Both the position numbers and the translations under genes were made by a program. A DNA stretch of 44,318 bases from Candidatus Altimarinota bacterium (GTDB lineage Bacteria > Patescibacteriota > Gracilibacteria > JAHISY01): positions 1-44,318 of the forward strand of contig JAIPGZ010000009.1 in assembly GCA_021735425.1 (NCBI GenBank), read 5' to 3'. Positions 24,968-33,802 of the stretch are shown here, one piece after another; position 1 is the first letter of the stretch; each line of letters starts with the position of its first letter. The notes under the pieces are model-generated. The model did no database searches and had not been told where the DNA came from. It worked only from the letters and a program-made list of their open reading frames with translations.

Positions 24968-26477
24968 GCTAGCTATTGAAATGATTTTAGAAGCGATTGC
25001 CCAAAAAGTCGCGACTGAAAAAAAATTACGAGAAATCAAGGCCCAGTTCGCCGGAAATTCCGGCAGCTTGATCGCAAATTCGAAATTGGTCGAGGCTTAC
25101 CTCAAGCTCTTGAAGTCGAAAAAAATCCGACAACAGCCTGATTTGGAAAAAATTCTGAAAAAGTCGCGCATCCGAACCCTGTCGGGGGTCAGCCCCGTCG
25201 CGGTCTTGACAAAACCATCCGGTTGCCCTGGGCAATGTGTTTTTTGTCCAACGGAGCGAGGAATGCCCAAAAGTTATTTGTCGAACGAGCCAGCCGTGAT
25301 GCGCGCCATTCGCGCGAAATTCGACCCCTGGCGACAAATCAAAGATCGACTGAGGGCGCTGGAAAGCTGTGGACATGCAACAGAAAAAATCGAACTAATC
25401 GTGATGGGCGGAACTTTTTCAGCGCATCCAAAAAATTATCAAAACTGGTTTTTGCGACGCTGCTTCTTCGCACTGAATTCACGAAAAGCGAAATCTGGTT
25501 CGCTAGAAGACTTGAAAACGGCAAACGAAAAATCCAAACACCGCGTCGTCGGTTTGACTCTCGAAACTCGACCGGATTTTATCGACGCATCCGAGGTGCA
25601 GAATTTTTTACGACTGGGTGCGACCCGCGTCGAAATTGGAGTGCAAAATTTGGACGATAAAATTTTAGCAATTTCAAAACGCGGTCACGGCGTGGCAGAA
25701 TCAATCGAAGCAATCAGGTTATTAAAAAATGCCGGGCTAAAGGTCGGGGTACACCTGATGCCAAACCTGCCTGGCGCAACACCGAAATCAGATTTCAAAA
25801 TGTTTGAAAAGCTTTTTGGGGACGAAAATTTCAAACCCGACCAAATTAAAATTTATCCGACCGTTTTGGTGGCCGGCGCAGAATTGGAAAAACTGTGGCG
25901 CACAAAAAAATGGCAACCTTATTCTGACAAAACTCTGACCGAACTTTTAGCAAAAATTAAATCCATCGTCCCACCCTGGGTGCGCCTGACGCGAATCATC
26001 CGTGACATCCCAGCGGAGTCAATCTTGGCAGGAAGCAAGCTGACCAACTTGCGACAAATTTTGCAGCAAAAAAAAGTGTTCTGCCATTGCATTCGTTGTC
26101 GCGAAATTCGAGGAACGGAATTCGACGCAAAAAAGACCAAATTGATTCGACGAAACTATCAAGCAAGTGGTGGCAAAGAAATTCTTCTGAGCTCCGAGGT
26201 CGATGGAAAATTAATCTCACTCCTCCGCCTCCGTCTCGACAAAAAAGCAACCGTCCGCGAGCTCCATACTTTTGGCGAAGAGATCAGAATTTCGAAATCG
26301 GGGAATTCCCAGCATCGCGGTTTTGGCAAAAAATTAATTTTGGCAGCAGAAAAAACTGCACGCAAAAACAGCTTCGAGAAATTGCGGATCATTTCGGGCG
26401 TCGGCGTGCGAGAATATTATCGTAAACTCGGATATAAACTTGATGCTGAAAAAATTTATATGGAGAAAAAACTATGA
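24966..26477 (+). CDS. elp3: Elp3-type tRNA uridine-34 carboxymethylation enzyme (radical SAM + GNAT)
   Basis: 503 aa, close to archaeal and bacterial Elp3. After a helical N-terminus comes RTLSGVSPVAVLTKPSGCPGQCVFCPTE with the radical-SAM Cys set at 87, 91 and 94. The barrel includes GLTLETRPDFI and EIGVQNLDDKIL. A Cys cluster follows (FCHCIRCREI), then a C-terminal GNAT domain (SQHRGFGKKLILAAEK acetyl-CoA loop and GVGVREYYRKLGY). Elp3 places a carboxymethyl group on U34 of tRNA using SAM and acetyl-CoA. ATG 24966 gives the listed start; ATG 24981 is an alternative. TAAAAT lies upstream at about 24944. It overlaps nadC by 4 bases (ATGA). Confidence 0.93.
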   Translation: MLAIEMILEAIAQKVATEKKLREIKAQFAGNSGSLIANSKLVEAYLKLLKSKKIRQQPDLEKILKKSRIRTLSGVSPVAVLTKPSGCPGQCVFCPTERGMPKSYLSNEPAVMRAIRAKFDPWRQIKDRLRALESCGHATEKIELIVMGGTFSAHPKNYQNWFLRRCFFALNSRKAKSGSLEDLKTANEKSKHRVVGLTLETRPDFIDASEVQNFLRLGATRVEIGVQNLDDKILAISKRGHGVAESIEAIRLLKNAGLKVGVHLMPNLPGATPKSDFKMFEKLFGDENFKPDQIKIYPTVLVAGAELEKLWRTKKWQPYSDKTLTELLAKIKSIVPPWVRLTRIIRDIPAESILAGSKLTNLRQILQQKKVFCHCIRCREIRGTEFDAKKTKLIRRNYQASGGKEILLSSEVDGKLISLLRLRLDKKATVRELHTFGEEIRISKSGNSQHRGFGKKLILAAEKTARKNSFEKLRIISGVGVREYYRKLGYKLDAEKIYMEKKL

Positions 26478-27334
26478 AACTTTTCCAATCCCAAATCTCG
26501 CGTCTCTCAGTGACAAACCACGACTACCGCAAATTCGTGATGGACTTTTTGGAACTATTACTAGCTCAAGACGTCGGCAAGGACGACATCACAACGGCAC
26601 TCCTCGCCAAGCCGAAAAAAATCATTCAAGCCGAAATCCGCGCTAAAGAAAAAGGTATCCTCGCGGGAGTCGAGGAGACTAAGTTTTTCTTGAAACGAAA
26701 AGGTGTGCGAATTTTAAAAAATAAAAAGGACGGAGCCACGGTGAAAAAAAATGATGTCGTATTCGTCCTTCAGGCTCCAGCCAAAAAAATCCTCACACTC
26801 GAAAGAGTCGTTCTCAACCTCATCCAACGCATGAGTGGCATCGCGACCGCGACAGCGAAATTGGCAAAAAAAATTGGTAAAAATAAATTTAGTGCGACGC
26901 GCAAAACGCCACTCGGACTTCTCGATTCGCGGGCAGTCGTAGTCGGTGGCGGCCTGCCTCACCGGCTGAATCTAGCCGACATGATTCTCGTAAAAGAAAA
27001 CCATCTGGCAGTTGACCCAAACTGTTGGAAAAAAATTCACACAAAAGATTTTTTCGAAATCGAGGCAGATTCGCCAAAATTGGCACTCGCGATTGCGGAG
27101 CACTTTTCTAAATCGCGAAATTTAATTTTGTTGCTCGACAATTTTTCAGTCGCGCAATTCCGAGAAACCGCGACCGCAATTCGTAAAATAAATCCCAAAA
27201 TTATTTTGGAAGCCAGCGGTGGAATCGACGAAAAAACCGCCCCGAAGTTTTTAGCAGCCGGCGCAGATTTCGTCTCACTCGGAAAATTGACCAACACTGT
27301 GGGAGTGGTGGACTTTAGTTTGAGTGTTGTCTAG
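26474..27334 (+). CDS. nadC: Quinolinate phosphoribosyltransferase (carboxylating)
   Basis: 286 aa, normal length. It joins quinolinate and PRPP to give nicotinate mononucleotide in de novo NAD synthesis. Visible: DVGKDDITTALL (family GDLT-type start), LERVVLNLIQRMSGIAT, ATRKTPLGLLDSRAVVVGGGLPHRLNLADMILVKENHL (in parts), LLLDNFS, EASGGID and DFVSLGKLTN. The closely related ModD and nicotinate phosphoribosyltransferases are less likely because nadB follows. ATGA overlap with elp3 implies coupling. Confidence 0.9.
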   Translation: MKLFQSQISRLSVTNHDYRKFVMDFLELLLAQDVGKDDITTALLAKPKKIIQAEIRAKEKGILAGVEETKFFLKRKGVRILKNKKDGATVKKNDVVFVLQAPAKKILTLERVVLNLIQRMSGIATATAKLAKKIGKNKFSATRKTPLGLLDSRAVVVGGGLPHRLNLADMILVKENHLAVDPNCWKKIHTKDFFEIEADSPKLALAIAEHFSKSRNLILLLDNFSVAQFRETATAIRKINPKIILEASGGIDEKTAPKFLAAGADFVSLGKLTNTVGVVDFSLSVV

Positions 27335-27342
27335 TAGAGAAT

Positions 27343-27684
27343 CTAAGTCTTCTTTTCGCCTCGCTTAAGAAAGCTGAAGTCAAGATTTAGTGTGTTGGTG
27401 CTTTGAAGATGAAGTTTTGGGTCTACCAACAGATTGTCAATTTCTGTACGATGCTCTTGTTTTAATGCTTTTAAAAGCTCATTGGCGCCAACTTCAAGTG
27501 ATTTAATTTCCGTAAGATCGGCACCTTCAATGTCTTTTGCTGTTTTTAAGCCAACCAATAAATCAGCAAGCTTAAGCCGATATTCTTGGGTGTTTACCTG
27601 ACCTGTCAGAGATTTTGCTTTTAACACTAGATAGGTATCACGCAGAGAGGCGACAAAAGAAACGATGAATGGTGTTTTTTTCAT
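27343..27684 (-). CDS. Small helical protein, function unknown
   Basis: 113 aa, mostly helical and charged, with no membrane segment. MKKTPFIVSFVASLRDTYLVLKAKSLTGQV suggests an amphipathic N-terminus and a soluble body; the C-terminus is basic (KRGEKKT). Not recognised. ATG at 27684 is preceded by TAAAAT (27692-27697, minus) with 7 bases between, so it has a leaderless-type promoter of its own. It is convergent with nadC (8-base gap) and divergent from nadB (66 bp). Confidence 0.65.
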   Translation of the reverse strand: MKKTPFIVSFVASLRDTYLVLKAKSLTGQVNTQEYRLKLADLLVGLKTAKDIEGADLTEIKSLEVGANELLKALKQEHRTEIDNLLVDPKLHLQSTNTLNLDFSFLKRGEKKT

Positions 27685-27750
27685 GGGTTTAATTTTAATG
27701 AGGAAATCATTCTATCTGTTAAAATCTCTTTTGTCAACCCCCCATCTCTT

Positions 27751-29175
27751 TTGCAAAATCCTAACTTCCTCATCGTCGGCTCTGGCATCGCGGGACTCAC
27801 CGCCGCCCTTTTTTGCGCCAAGCAGGGAAAAGTGTTAATCGTCACAAAATCCACACTACTTGAGTCTTCCTCGCGTTACGCCCAAGCCGGCGTCGCCGCC
27901 GTACGAAATTTCAAATGGGATTCGTTCGAAGAACACGTCGCCGACACACTAGAAGCTGGCTGCCACGACAACGATAAACGTACTGTCAAGTTCCTCGTCG
28001 AAAACGCCCCCAAAATGGTCGACTGGCTCGAACACAAAATCGGCGTGAAATTCCAAAAAGAACCGACTCGCGAGGCGGCACATTCCCATTCACGCGTCTG
28101 GAATACGAAAGATTCGACAGGGGAGGCCATCGAAAAAGCACTGGCTAAAAAAGTCCGCGCTAATAAAAATATTAAAATCCTTACTCAGGCATCCTTGCTC
28201 GATTTAATCGTCGAAAAAAAAGTTTGCCGAGGTGCCTGGCTAAGGCTGAACGGGAATAATGAAATCTTCCCAGTTTTCGCCAACAAGATAGTCCTCGCCA
28301 CCGGTGGCTACGGACAACTCTTCGCGAAATCGACAAATCCGGAAGTCTCAGTCGGCGACGGTATCGCTGCCGCTGCTCGTGCCAGAGCCAAGCTAAAAGA
28401 TTTGGAATTCATCCAATTTCACCCGACCGCACTCGTCGGTCGGCAAACCCGACTGACTTTATTGAGCGAGAGCTTGCGCGGCGAAGGAGCGGTCTTGCGC
28501 AATGCACGTGGCGAACGCTTCATGCCCACCTACAATAAAGCAGGAGAGCTGGCACCCCGGGACATTGTTTCGCGCGCAATTTTCTCCGAGATGAAACAAG
28601 GGAAAGTTTTCCTCGACTTCACCCGCGCCAGCGAAAAGTTTTTGTCCGAACGCTTTCCGTTAGTTTGGCGAGAGGTCGGGAAAGCCGGATTTAATTTGGC
28701 GAAGGATTTAATTCCGATCTTTCCTGTAGCGCATTATTCCTGCGGAGGAGTGGTGACGAATTTGCGGGGCGAGACTTCAGTCAAAAATTTATTGGCTGTG
28801 GGTGAAGTCGCTCAAACAGGACTCCACGGAGCCAATCGCTTGGCGAGCAACTCACTCGCTGAGGCTCTAGTCTTCGGCAAAGCGGTAGCGGAAAAACTCA
28901 AGTCGTCGGAGGTTCAAACAGTCACGATCAAAGCTCCAAAATATTTTTTCGACACCAAAGATGACGTTGCTGTAAGAAAAATTGTTCAAAAAACGATGTG
29001 GGAGAGAGTGGGGATTGTGAGAAACACCAAAGATTTGCGCGAGGCACTAAACACTTTTGAAAAGCTGGAGCCTCGAAGTTTTGCCGCCCAGAACATTGTC
29101 CTAGTTGCGAGGCTAATCACGAAAGCTGCCCTAGCGAGAAAAAAGAGCTTGGGGACGCACTTTTTGGAAGACTGA
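27751..29175 (+). CDS. nadB: L-aspartate oxidase
   Basis: 474 aa FAD enzyme, somewhat shorter than E. coli NadB (540). It converts aspartate to iminoaspartate, the first step of de novo NAD synthesis. FAD-binding start FLIVGSGIAGLTAALFC (7-23). Active-site blocks of the succinate dehydrogenase/fumarate reductase family: SSRYAQAGVAAV, HSHSRVWNTKDSTGEAI, LEFIQFHPTAL, RGEGAVLRNARGERFM, ELAPRDIVSRAI, HYSCGGVVTNL and GLHGANRLASNSLAEALVFG. Start TTG 27751, with TAAAAT at 27720-27725 upstream. nadC is upstream on the same strand; nadA is not in the window. Ends in TGA. Confidence 0.95.
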   Translation: MQNPNFLIVGSGIAGLTAALFCAKQGKVLIVTKSTLLESSSRYAQAGVAAVRNFKWDSFEEHVADTLEAGCHDNDKRTVKFLVENAPKMVDWLEHKIGVKFQKEPTREAAHSHSRVWNTKDSTGEAIEKALAKKVRANKNIKILTQASLLDLIVEKKVCRGAWLRLNGNNEIFPVFANKIVLATGGYGQLFAKSTNPEVSVGDGIAAAARARAKLKDLEFIQFHPTALVGRQTRLTLLSESLRGEGAVLRNARGERFMPTYNKAGELAPRDIVSRAIFSEMKQGKVFLDFTRASEKFLSERFPLVWREVGKAGFNLAKDLIPIFPVAHYSCGGVVTNLRGETSVKNLLAVGEVAQTGLHGANRLASNSLAEALVFGKAVAEKLKSSEVQTVTIKAPKYFFDTKDDVAVRKIVQKTMWERVGIVRNTKDLREALNTFEKLEPRSFAAQNIVLVARLITKAALARKKSLGTHFLED

Positions 29176-29215
29176 GGCCTGGTTTTTGAAGTTACTTAAG
29201 ATTTCAGAATTTTGG

Positions 29216-29289
29216 TGCGCCAGGCAGGACTCGAACCTGCGGCACCCGGTTCCGAAGACCGGTGCTCTAATCCACTGAGCTACTGGCGC
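29216..29289 (-). tRNA. tRNA-Arg(TCG)
   Basis: 74 nt on the minus strand, CCA not encoded. Acceptor GCGCCAG/CTGGCGC, D arm GCTC..GAGC, anticodon stem CCGGT/ACCGG with loop CTTCGGA giving anticodon TCG (CGA codons), T arm GCAGG-TTCGAGT-CCTGC, discriminator A. Confidence 0.95.
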
Positions 29290-29349
29290 ATACTGCGATT
29301 TTAACATTTTTACTAAAAAATACTTCTCCGCTTTGGCAAGTCCTCCCGA

Positions 29350-29378
29350 TTGATGAAAATGGGTAAAAGTGCTAAAAT
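29350..29378 (+). promoter_or_regulatory. Promoter of the FN3 surface protein
   Basis: TTGATG (29350-29355), 17 bases, TAAAAT (29373-29378). The predicted leader is about 14 bases before ATG 29399 and lacks a Shine-Dalgarno site. Confidence 0.6.
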
Positions 29379-29398
29379 AACCAGATTCAAACACAAAA

Positions 29399-31693
29399 AT
29401 GCTAAAAAAACTCCTCGCCGGATTGATCGGAATAGTGAGCTGCATGCTCACGTTAAACTCCGTAATGGCAAGCCAAATCCCGGCTGGCTACGTCTTGGTG
29501 CCGGCCGAAGCTTTTTTCGGTCAGAATATTGTTTCTCCGGCAACAACTGCCGAAATTTCTACAATCAAGTCTTCGCTACGCGTCAACGACGAAATCGGCT
29601 ATGTCGGCGAAAATTATTCGACAGTCACTGCAACACTCCGAGACGAGGCAGGTAAACCGCTCGCCGATAGTCTGGTAAATTTGATTTCTTCGCGGACAAC
29701 CGACCTAGTAGAAAACCTGCAAAACACTACCAATGCGAACGGTGAAATTGTTTTCCGGGTTCGCGCGAACGAAGAAGGGGTGAGCTCCTTCACCGCGGTG
29801 GCGCAAAATCAGACAATCGTCGAAAGGCCTCGAATTGTTTTTTTGAAAAAATCGGGCGGCATCGGCGGCGAACTTTTGGCGGCGGATGTTTTGGCAGACG
29901 GAACGGAATCTGCGGCGACTGCGACGAATCAAGTTGAAGTCGATTTTCCTGAAAAAGTTGGCGTCGATTCTCCCACCGACATCACGATTGAAATCAAAAA
30001 TGCGGGGGGGGAGGTCGCGGAAAACTTTGTTGGAACGGTTGTTTTCCAAAGCTCCGACACGTTGGCAATCTTGCCGCAAGATTATGAATTCACCCCGCTT
30101 GATCGCGGCAGACATGTTTTCGCGAACGCCATCACCTTCACTTCTGAAGGCAGCCAAACAATAAATGTCAGCGGCGACTCCGCCGTCGCCCCGAAAGAAA
30201 TTACGGTGCAGGTCGGCAACGGCACCGAAGACGCCGAAGCACCCATCGTCACCAGCCCTGCAGATGGAGAGCTTTTGAACGAAACTGTCACACTGCTCGG
30301 AACCGCCGCAGCGAATTCGAATCTCGCAGTTTTCGCCGATGGGCAATTTCTCGTCAAAGGCGAATCCGATGTGGTTGGCAACTTTCTCCTCGAAGCAGAT
30401 CTCTTCGACGGCGAGCACGAAATTACTGTTGCAATTTTAGATATGGATAATTCGGTTCGAGCGACCTCAGAAGCTATCCGGGTCGTGATTGACAAAACCC
30501 TGCCAGAAATCGAAGACCTTATTCTGTCGCCCGGCAGCAAAGTCGTCGCCGGATCAGTGGTAAAAATAAACCTGAAAAGCGAGCCTGACCTAGAAAAAGT
30601 AAGACTGTCTGTTGGAGAAGTTTCTGTCGAACTGGAAGACATCGCAGGAAGCGGAAACTATTTAGGAGAGTTCACTGCTCCTCAGTCTGGAGACTACCTC
30701 CTTGAAATTGACCTAACCGACGCCGCAGGCAACGTCGGAGAATACCCCGCTGCTGCCAGCCTAATCATCGGGACGAGAATTACCATCGACGAAGTAGAGG
30801 CTACGCCACGAGACGGACGAGTTGATTTACGTTGGAATCCTCCGACAAACAGTTTAGATATCCAAAATTACGAAATTTTTTATGGGACTGACTCAGAAAA
30901 TCTCGATTCAAAATTCGCCACCCTAGACAATCGCACCAGCTGGTTTATCGACCGACTGCAAAATAAAACTAATTACTTTTTCCAGATTATCTCTTTGGAC
31001 GCAGCCGGAAACCAAAATGGCGGCAGCGAAGTTTTGGAGGCGACGCCAGCCGCGACTTTCGTCGTCGAAGGTTGCGATAGCAAAGCCGCTTTGCGCTGGG
31101 AAACCTCAACAGACTCACGCGTCACGAGCTACCGAATCGATTATGGCATTGCCAGTAAAAATTATTCCGAAAGCCGAATTCTCCCTGGCGGGACTTCCCG
31201 CGACGGCTGGGAGGTTCGCGACTTAATCAACGGAGCAGAATATTTTTTCGTGCTGCGAGGGATTAATGATTTTGGAGAAGTGGTGGCCGACCTAGGCAGC
31301 GAAGAAAGCACGACTCCCAACTTCGGCGAAACCTGTGAGCAAATGGAGGATGTCCAGCTTTCGCAACGCCAAGACGAAAATGGCGACATCTTTTTAATTT
31401 GGAATGAAGTGGCAGGTGCGACGAGCTACCGTATTTACGCTGGCAATCAGCCGAACATTTTTAATCTGCCGACAGTCGAGATTGAGGAAACTTCTTTCCA
31501 ACCAAAAGGTCTCAAAAAAAACAGCGATTATTTCTTCGCGGTTAGCGCAGTCTATGCTGGCGGTCATGAATCTGCCGCATTTTCGAATTTGCTAAAAGTG
31601 GAGGTTGGCCCAGCAGAAGTTCTTTTAATTTCTGCACTTTTTGGCGTTATCGCTGCCTTTTTGCTTCGCAGAAAAAAGTTACTAAAAAGCTAG
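29399..31693 (+). CDS. Large surface protein with Ig-like and fibronectin III domains
   Basis: 764 aa. Signal peptide (LLAGLIGIVSCMLTLNSVMA). An N-terminal invasin/Big-1-like domain at about 60-145 includes YSTVTATLRDEAGKPLADS. Beta-sandwich and Bacterial Ig-type parts follow (EAPIVTSPADGELLNETVTL, about 285-375), then three fibronectin III repeats from about residue 465 (RVDLRWNPPTNSLDIQNYEI, KAALRWETSTDSRVTSYRID, DIFLIWNEVAGATSYRIYAG). It ends in a membrane helix (VLLISALFGVIAAFLL) and basic RRKKLLKS, a stop-transfer anchor without an LPxTG motif. Probably an adhesin or cell-surface scaffold. Its stop overlaps that of the convergent ssb. Confidence 0.85.
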   Translation: MLKKLLAGLIGIVSCMLTLNSVMASQIPAGYVLVPAEAFFGQNIVSPATTAEISTIKSSLRVNDEIGYVGENYSTVTATLRDEAGKPLADSLVNLISSRTTDLVENLQNTTNANGEIVFRVRANEEGVSSFTAVAQNQTIVERPRIVFLKKSGGIGGELLAADVLADGTESAATATNQVEVDFPEKVGVDSPTDITIEIKNAGGEVAENFVGTVVFQSSDTLAILPQDYEFTPLDRGRHVFANAITFTSEGSQTINVSGDSAVAPKEITVQVGNGTEDAEAPIVTSPADGELLNETVTLLGTAAANSNLAVFADGQFLVKGESDVVGNFLLEADLFDGEHEITVAILDMDNSVRATSEAIRVVIDKTLPEIEDLILSPGSKVVAGSVVKINLKSEPDLEKVRLSVGEVSVELEDIAGSGNYLGEFTAPQSGDYLLEIDLTDAAGNVGEYPAAASLIIGTRITIDEVEATPRDGRVDLRWNPPTNSLDIQNYEIFYGTDSENLDSKFATLDNRTSWFIDRLQNKTNYFFQIISLDAAGNQNGGSEVLEATPAATFVVEGCDSKAALRWETSTDSRVTSYRIDYGIASKNYSESRILPGGTSRDGWEVRDLINGAEYFFVLRGINDFGEVVADLGSEESTTPNFGETCEQMEDVQLSQRQDENGDIFLIWNEVAGATSYRIYAGNQPNIFNLPTVEIEETSFQPKGLKKNSDYFFAVSAVYAGGHESAAFSNLLKVEVGPAEVLLISALFGVIAAFLLRRKKLLKS

Positions 31694-32169
31694 AACGGCA
31701 AATCGTCGATCCTTACCTCTTCTTCTTCGGCCACCGGTGGCGGTGTTTGTTGGGCGACTGGATCTGCTACTGCTGGTTGCGAAGCTGCTGGTTGCGAGGC
31801 TGCTGGTTGCGAGGCTGTCGGAGCAGCTCCTCCCCGCGAATCAAGCATAATCATGTTTTCGGCGATGATTTCGGTCCGGTAGTTTTTCTTACCATCGGGA
31901 TCCTCCCAGTTGCGAGTTTTTAGTCTTCCTTGAAAATAAGTTTTCGCACCCTTCTTCAAATACTGCTGACAAATCTCAGCCAATTTTCCCCAAACGACGA
32001 CATTGTGAAATTCGACCTCTTCCTGTTTCTCGTTGGTTTGTTTGTTGGTCCATTTCCGATTCGTGGCAATACCGATTGTCGCGACTGTCTGTCCGTTGGG
32101 AGTCTGACGAACTTCGGGATCGCGAGTGAGGTTTCCAATGACTTGGACGAAGTTGAGAGAAGCAGCCAT
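31690..32169 (-). CDS. ssb: Single-stranded DNA-binding protein
   Basis: 159 aa. OB fold over residues 1-110 (LNFVQVIGNLTRDPEVRQTP, EFHNVVVWGKLAEICQQYLKKG, YFQGRLKTRNWEDPDGK). A disordered linker follows, then the acidic tip IDDLPF that recruits partner proteins. The linker has three near-identical ASQPA repeats (about 117-132), built from a 15-bp DNA tandem repeat at about 31772-31816. That repeat could vary in copy number between strains. Promoter TATAAT-like sequence at about 32203-32208 (minus). Convergent with the FN3 protein, with overlapping stops. Confidence 0.95.
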   Translation of the reverse strand: MAASLNFVQVIGNLTRDPEVRQTPNGQTVATIGIATNRKWTNKQTNEKQEEVEFHNVVVWGKLAEICQQYLKKGAKTYFQGRLKTRNWEDPDGKKNYRTEIIAENMIMLDSRGGAAPTASQPAASQPAASQPAVADPVAQQTPPPVAEEEEVRIDDLPF

Positions 32170-32216
32170 TTTGTGGGGGGGTTAAAAATTATTAGATTCT
32201 AATTATAACAAACTTC

Positions 32217-32292
32217 AAAAACCGTCGCGGAATTTTTTTGAGAAAATTTCTCTTTCTCAAAAAATGACCAAAAATCAATTTTTACGGTTTTT
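32217..32292. other. Nested inverted repeat between divergent genes
   Basis: Outer arms AAAAACCGT (32217-32225) and ACGGTTTTT (32284-32292) enclose a T-rich inner hairpin built from TTTTTTGAGAAA and TTCTCAAAAAA. It could be a terminator-like or regulatory fold, but no gene ends here on either strand: ssb starts at 32169 and the next gene at 32340. Confidence 0.4.
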
Positions 32293-32339
32293 AAGTTAAA
32301 ATGTTGTTTGTCTAAAGTTTGTTTTAAAATCTTAATTCT

Positions 32340-33599
32340 TTGCAAGCAATCCTTCTTGCCGCCGGCCGTTCGCGCAGATTTCAGCCCTTGGGGGACAAAA
32401 ATTTCTTCCGACTATATGAGTGTTTTTTGGTTGAACAACAAGTAGCTGTTTTGCAAAAAGCGGGTCTGAAAAAAATTATCATCGTCGCAAATGACAACAA
32501 TTTCGCGCGCCTCAAAAAACTTTTCCCGAAATATGAGATTGTCATTCAAAAAAACTTAGACGAAGGAATGTGCGGTGGGGTTTTGTCCGCGAAAAAATTT
32601 TTAACTTCTCCGACCCTGATAACATCGACGAACGACTTGGTCGACGCGAGCGTGGTAAAAAAAGTTTGCAGCACAAAAAACTGTGATGGCGCGATTCTCG
32701 CCCAAAAGGTGGAACAATATTTCCCTGGCGGTTACTTGAAGGTGGGGGGCGGGAAAATTTTTAGCATCGTGGAAAAACCACAGCCCAACAAAACCCCAAG
32801 TAAGCTCGTCAATATTGTTTTCCATTTTTTCCAACAACCCAAGCTTTTAGTGAAGGAATTGGAGAAGGCTTCGAATCAGAATGACGACGGCTATGAAAAA
32901 GCCTTGGGCCAACTTTTCAAAAAACAAAAGTTTGTGGCAATAGAAAATGATAAAAAATGGATCGCGCTGAAATTCCCCTGGCATGTTTTGGATTGGATGG
33001 CGAGCTCACTCGAGGAGCAAAAGGCGCGAGTTTCTAAAAAAGCAAAAATCGCTAAAACTGCGATTGTGGAAAATTCGACAGTGGAAGACGGAGCAAAGAT
33101 TTTTGACTATGCGATTGTAAAAAATTCACTGATCAAAAAGGGTGGAGTCGTCGGGACCCACTCACTTGTAAGAGATTCGATTATTTCGAAAAATGCGGTC
33201 GTAGGAAGCGGGAGTGATGTCGCGCGAAGCTTCATCGGAGAAAATTCTTGGCTGCACCGTAATTATGTCGGCGACTCAATCCTCGCGGAAAACGTGAGCA
33301 TGGGGAGTGGATGTGTTTGCGCGAACCTGAGGTTAGATGAGGAAGATGTCAAAACTGTCGTTGGTGAGAAAAAAATGTCCACACAGCGTGATAAATTCGG
33401 ATGTGTAATTGGGAAAAATTCTCGCGTCGGAGTAAACACAAGCTTAATGCCAGGAGTTTTGGTCGGTGAAAATTCTTTTATTGTCAGTGGTTTGGTTGTG
33501 GAAAAGAATGTGGTTTCGCAAACTTTTTTCACCGCGGAGTGGAAAACCAAAAGAGTGAAGAACCTAAAATCTCCACCCGCTCGCGCAAAACTCAATTAA
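32340..33599 (+). CDS. Sugar nucleotidyltransferase with left-handed beta-helix domain
   Basis: 419 aa. The N-terminal nucleotidyltransferase core begins MQAILLAAGRSRRFQPLGDK (Gly-rich NTP loop 6-14) and continues with KKIIIVANDNN, DEGMCGGVLSAKKF, TSTNDLVD and FSIVEKPQ. From about residue 230 the hexapeptide repeats of a left-handed beta-helix appear (SKKAKIAKTAIVENSTVEDGAKI, SIISKNAVVGSGSDVARSFIG, in parts), typical of bifunctional GlmU-like or sugar-1-phosphate nucleotidyltransferases. The substrate cannot be told; glucose-1-phosphate or glucosamine-1-phosphate are options. Start TTG 32340, 9 bases after TAAAAT (32325-32330). Confidence 0.8.
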   Translation: MQAILLAAGRSRRFQPLGDKNFFRLYECFLVEQQVAVLQKAGLKKIIIVANDNNFARLKKLFPKYEIVIQKNLDEGMCGGVLSAKKFLTSPTLITSTNDLVDASVVKKVCSTKNCDGAILAQKVEQYFPGGYLKVGGGKIFSIVEKPQPNKTPSKLVNIVFHFFQQPKLLVKELEKASNQNDDGYEKALGQLFKKQKFVAIENDKKWIALKFPWHVLDWMASSLEEQKARVSKKAKIAKTAIVENSTVEDGAKIFDYAIVKNSLIKKGGVVGTHSLVRDSIISKNAVVGSGSDVARSFIGENSWLHRNYVGDSILAENVSMGSGCVCANLRLDEEDVKTVVGEKKMSTQRDKFGCVIGKNSRVGVNTSLMPGVLVGENSFIVSGLVVEKNVVSQTFFTAEWKTKRVKNLKSPPARAKLN

Positions 33600-33802
33600 G
33601 TGTTTTATTTGAAATTCATTTTTTTAACCTTTTTACAGTTTTAATTTTTAAATTTTTACTTTTAATTTCTAATTAAATGGTCTCACTTCTCCATATTTTT
33701 TCCACAATTTTTCCACAATTTTAAAGAGGAATTAAAAAAAGATAAAATTAAACTAGATTTAGGTTGGTTAAAGCAAGCGCTTTCTATTTATTAATTAAAT
33801 AA

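Noticed and set aside
24968-25039. Longer start for the Trm9-like methyltransferase
   Set aside because: The extra residues are not family-like, and would overlap elp3 by 74 bases instead of 2.
33698-33717. Two TTTTCCACA repeats 11 bp apart in an AT-rich gap, like DnaA boxes at an origin
   Set aside because: Each differs from TTATNCACA by one base, there are only two, dnaA is not in the window, and dnaN is 15 kb away. Not enough to call an origin.
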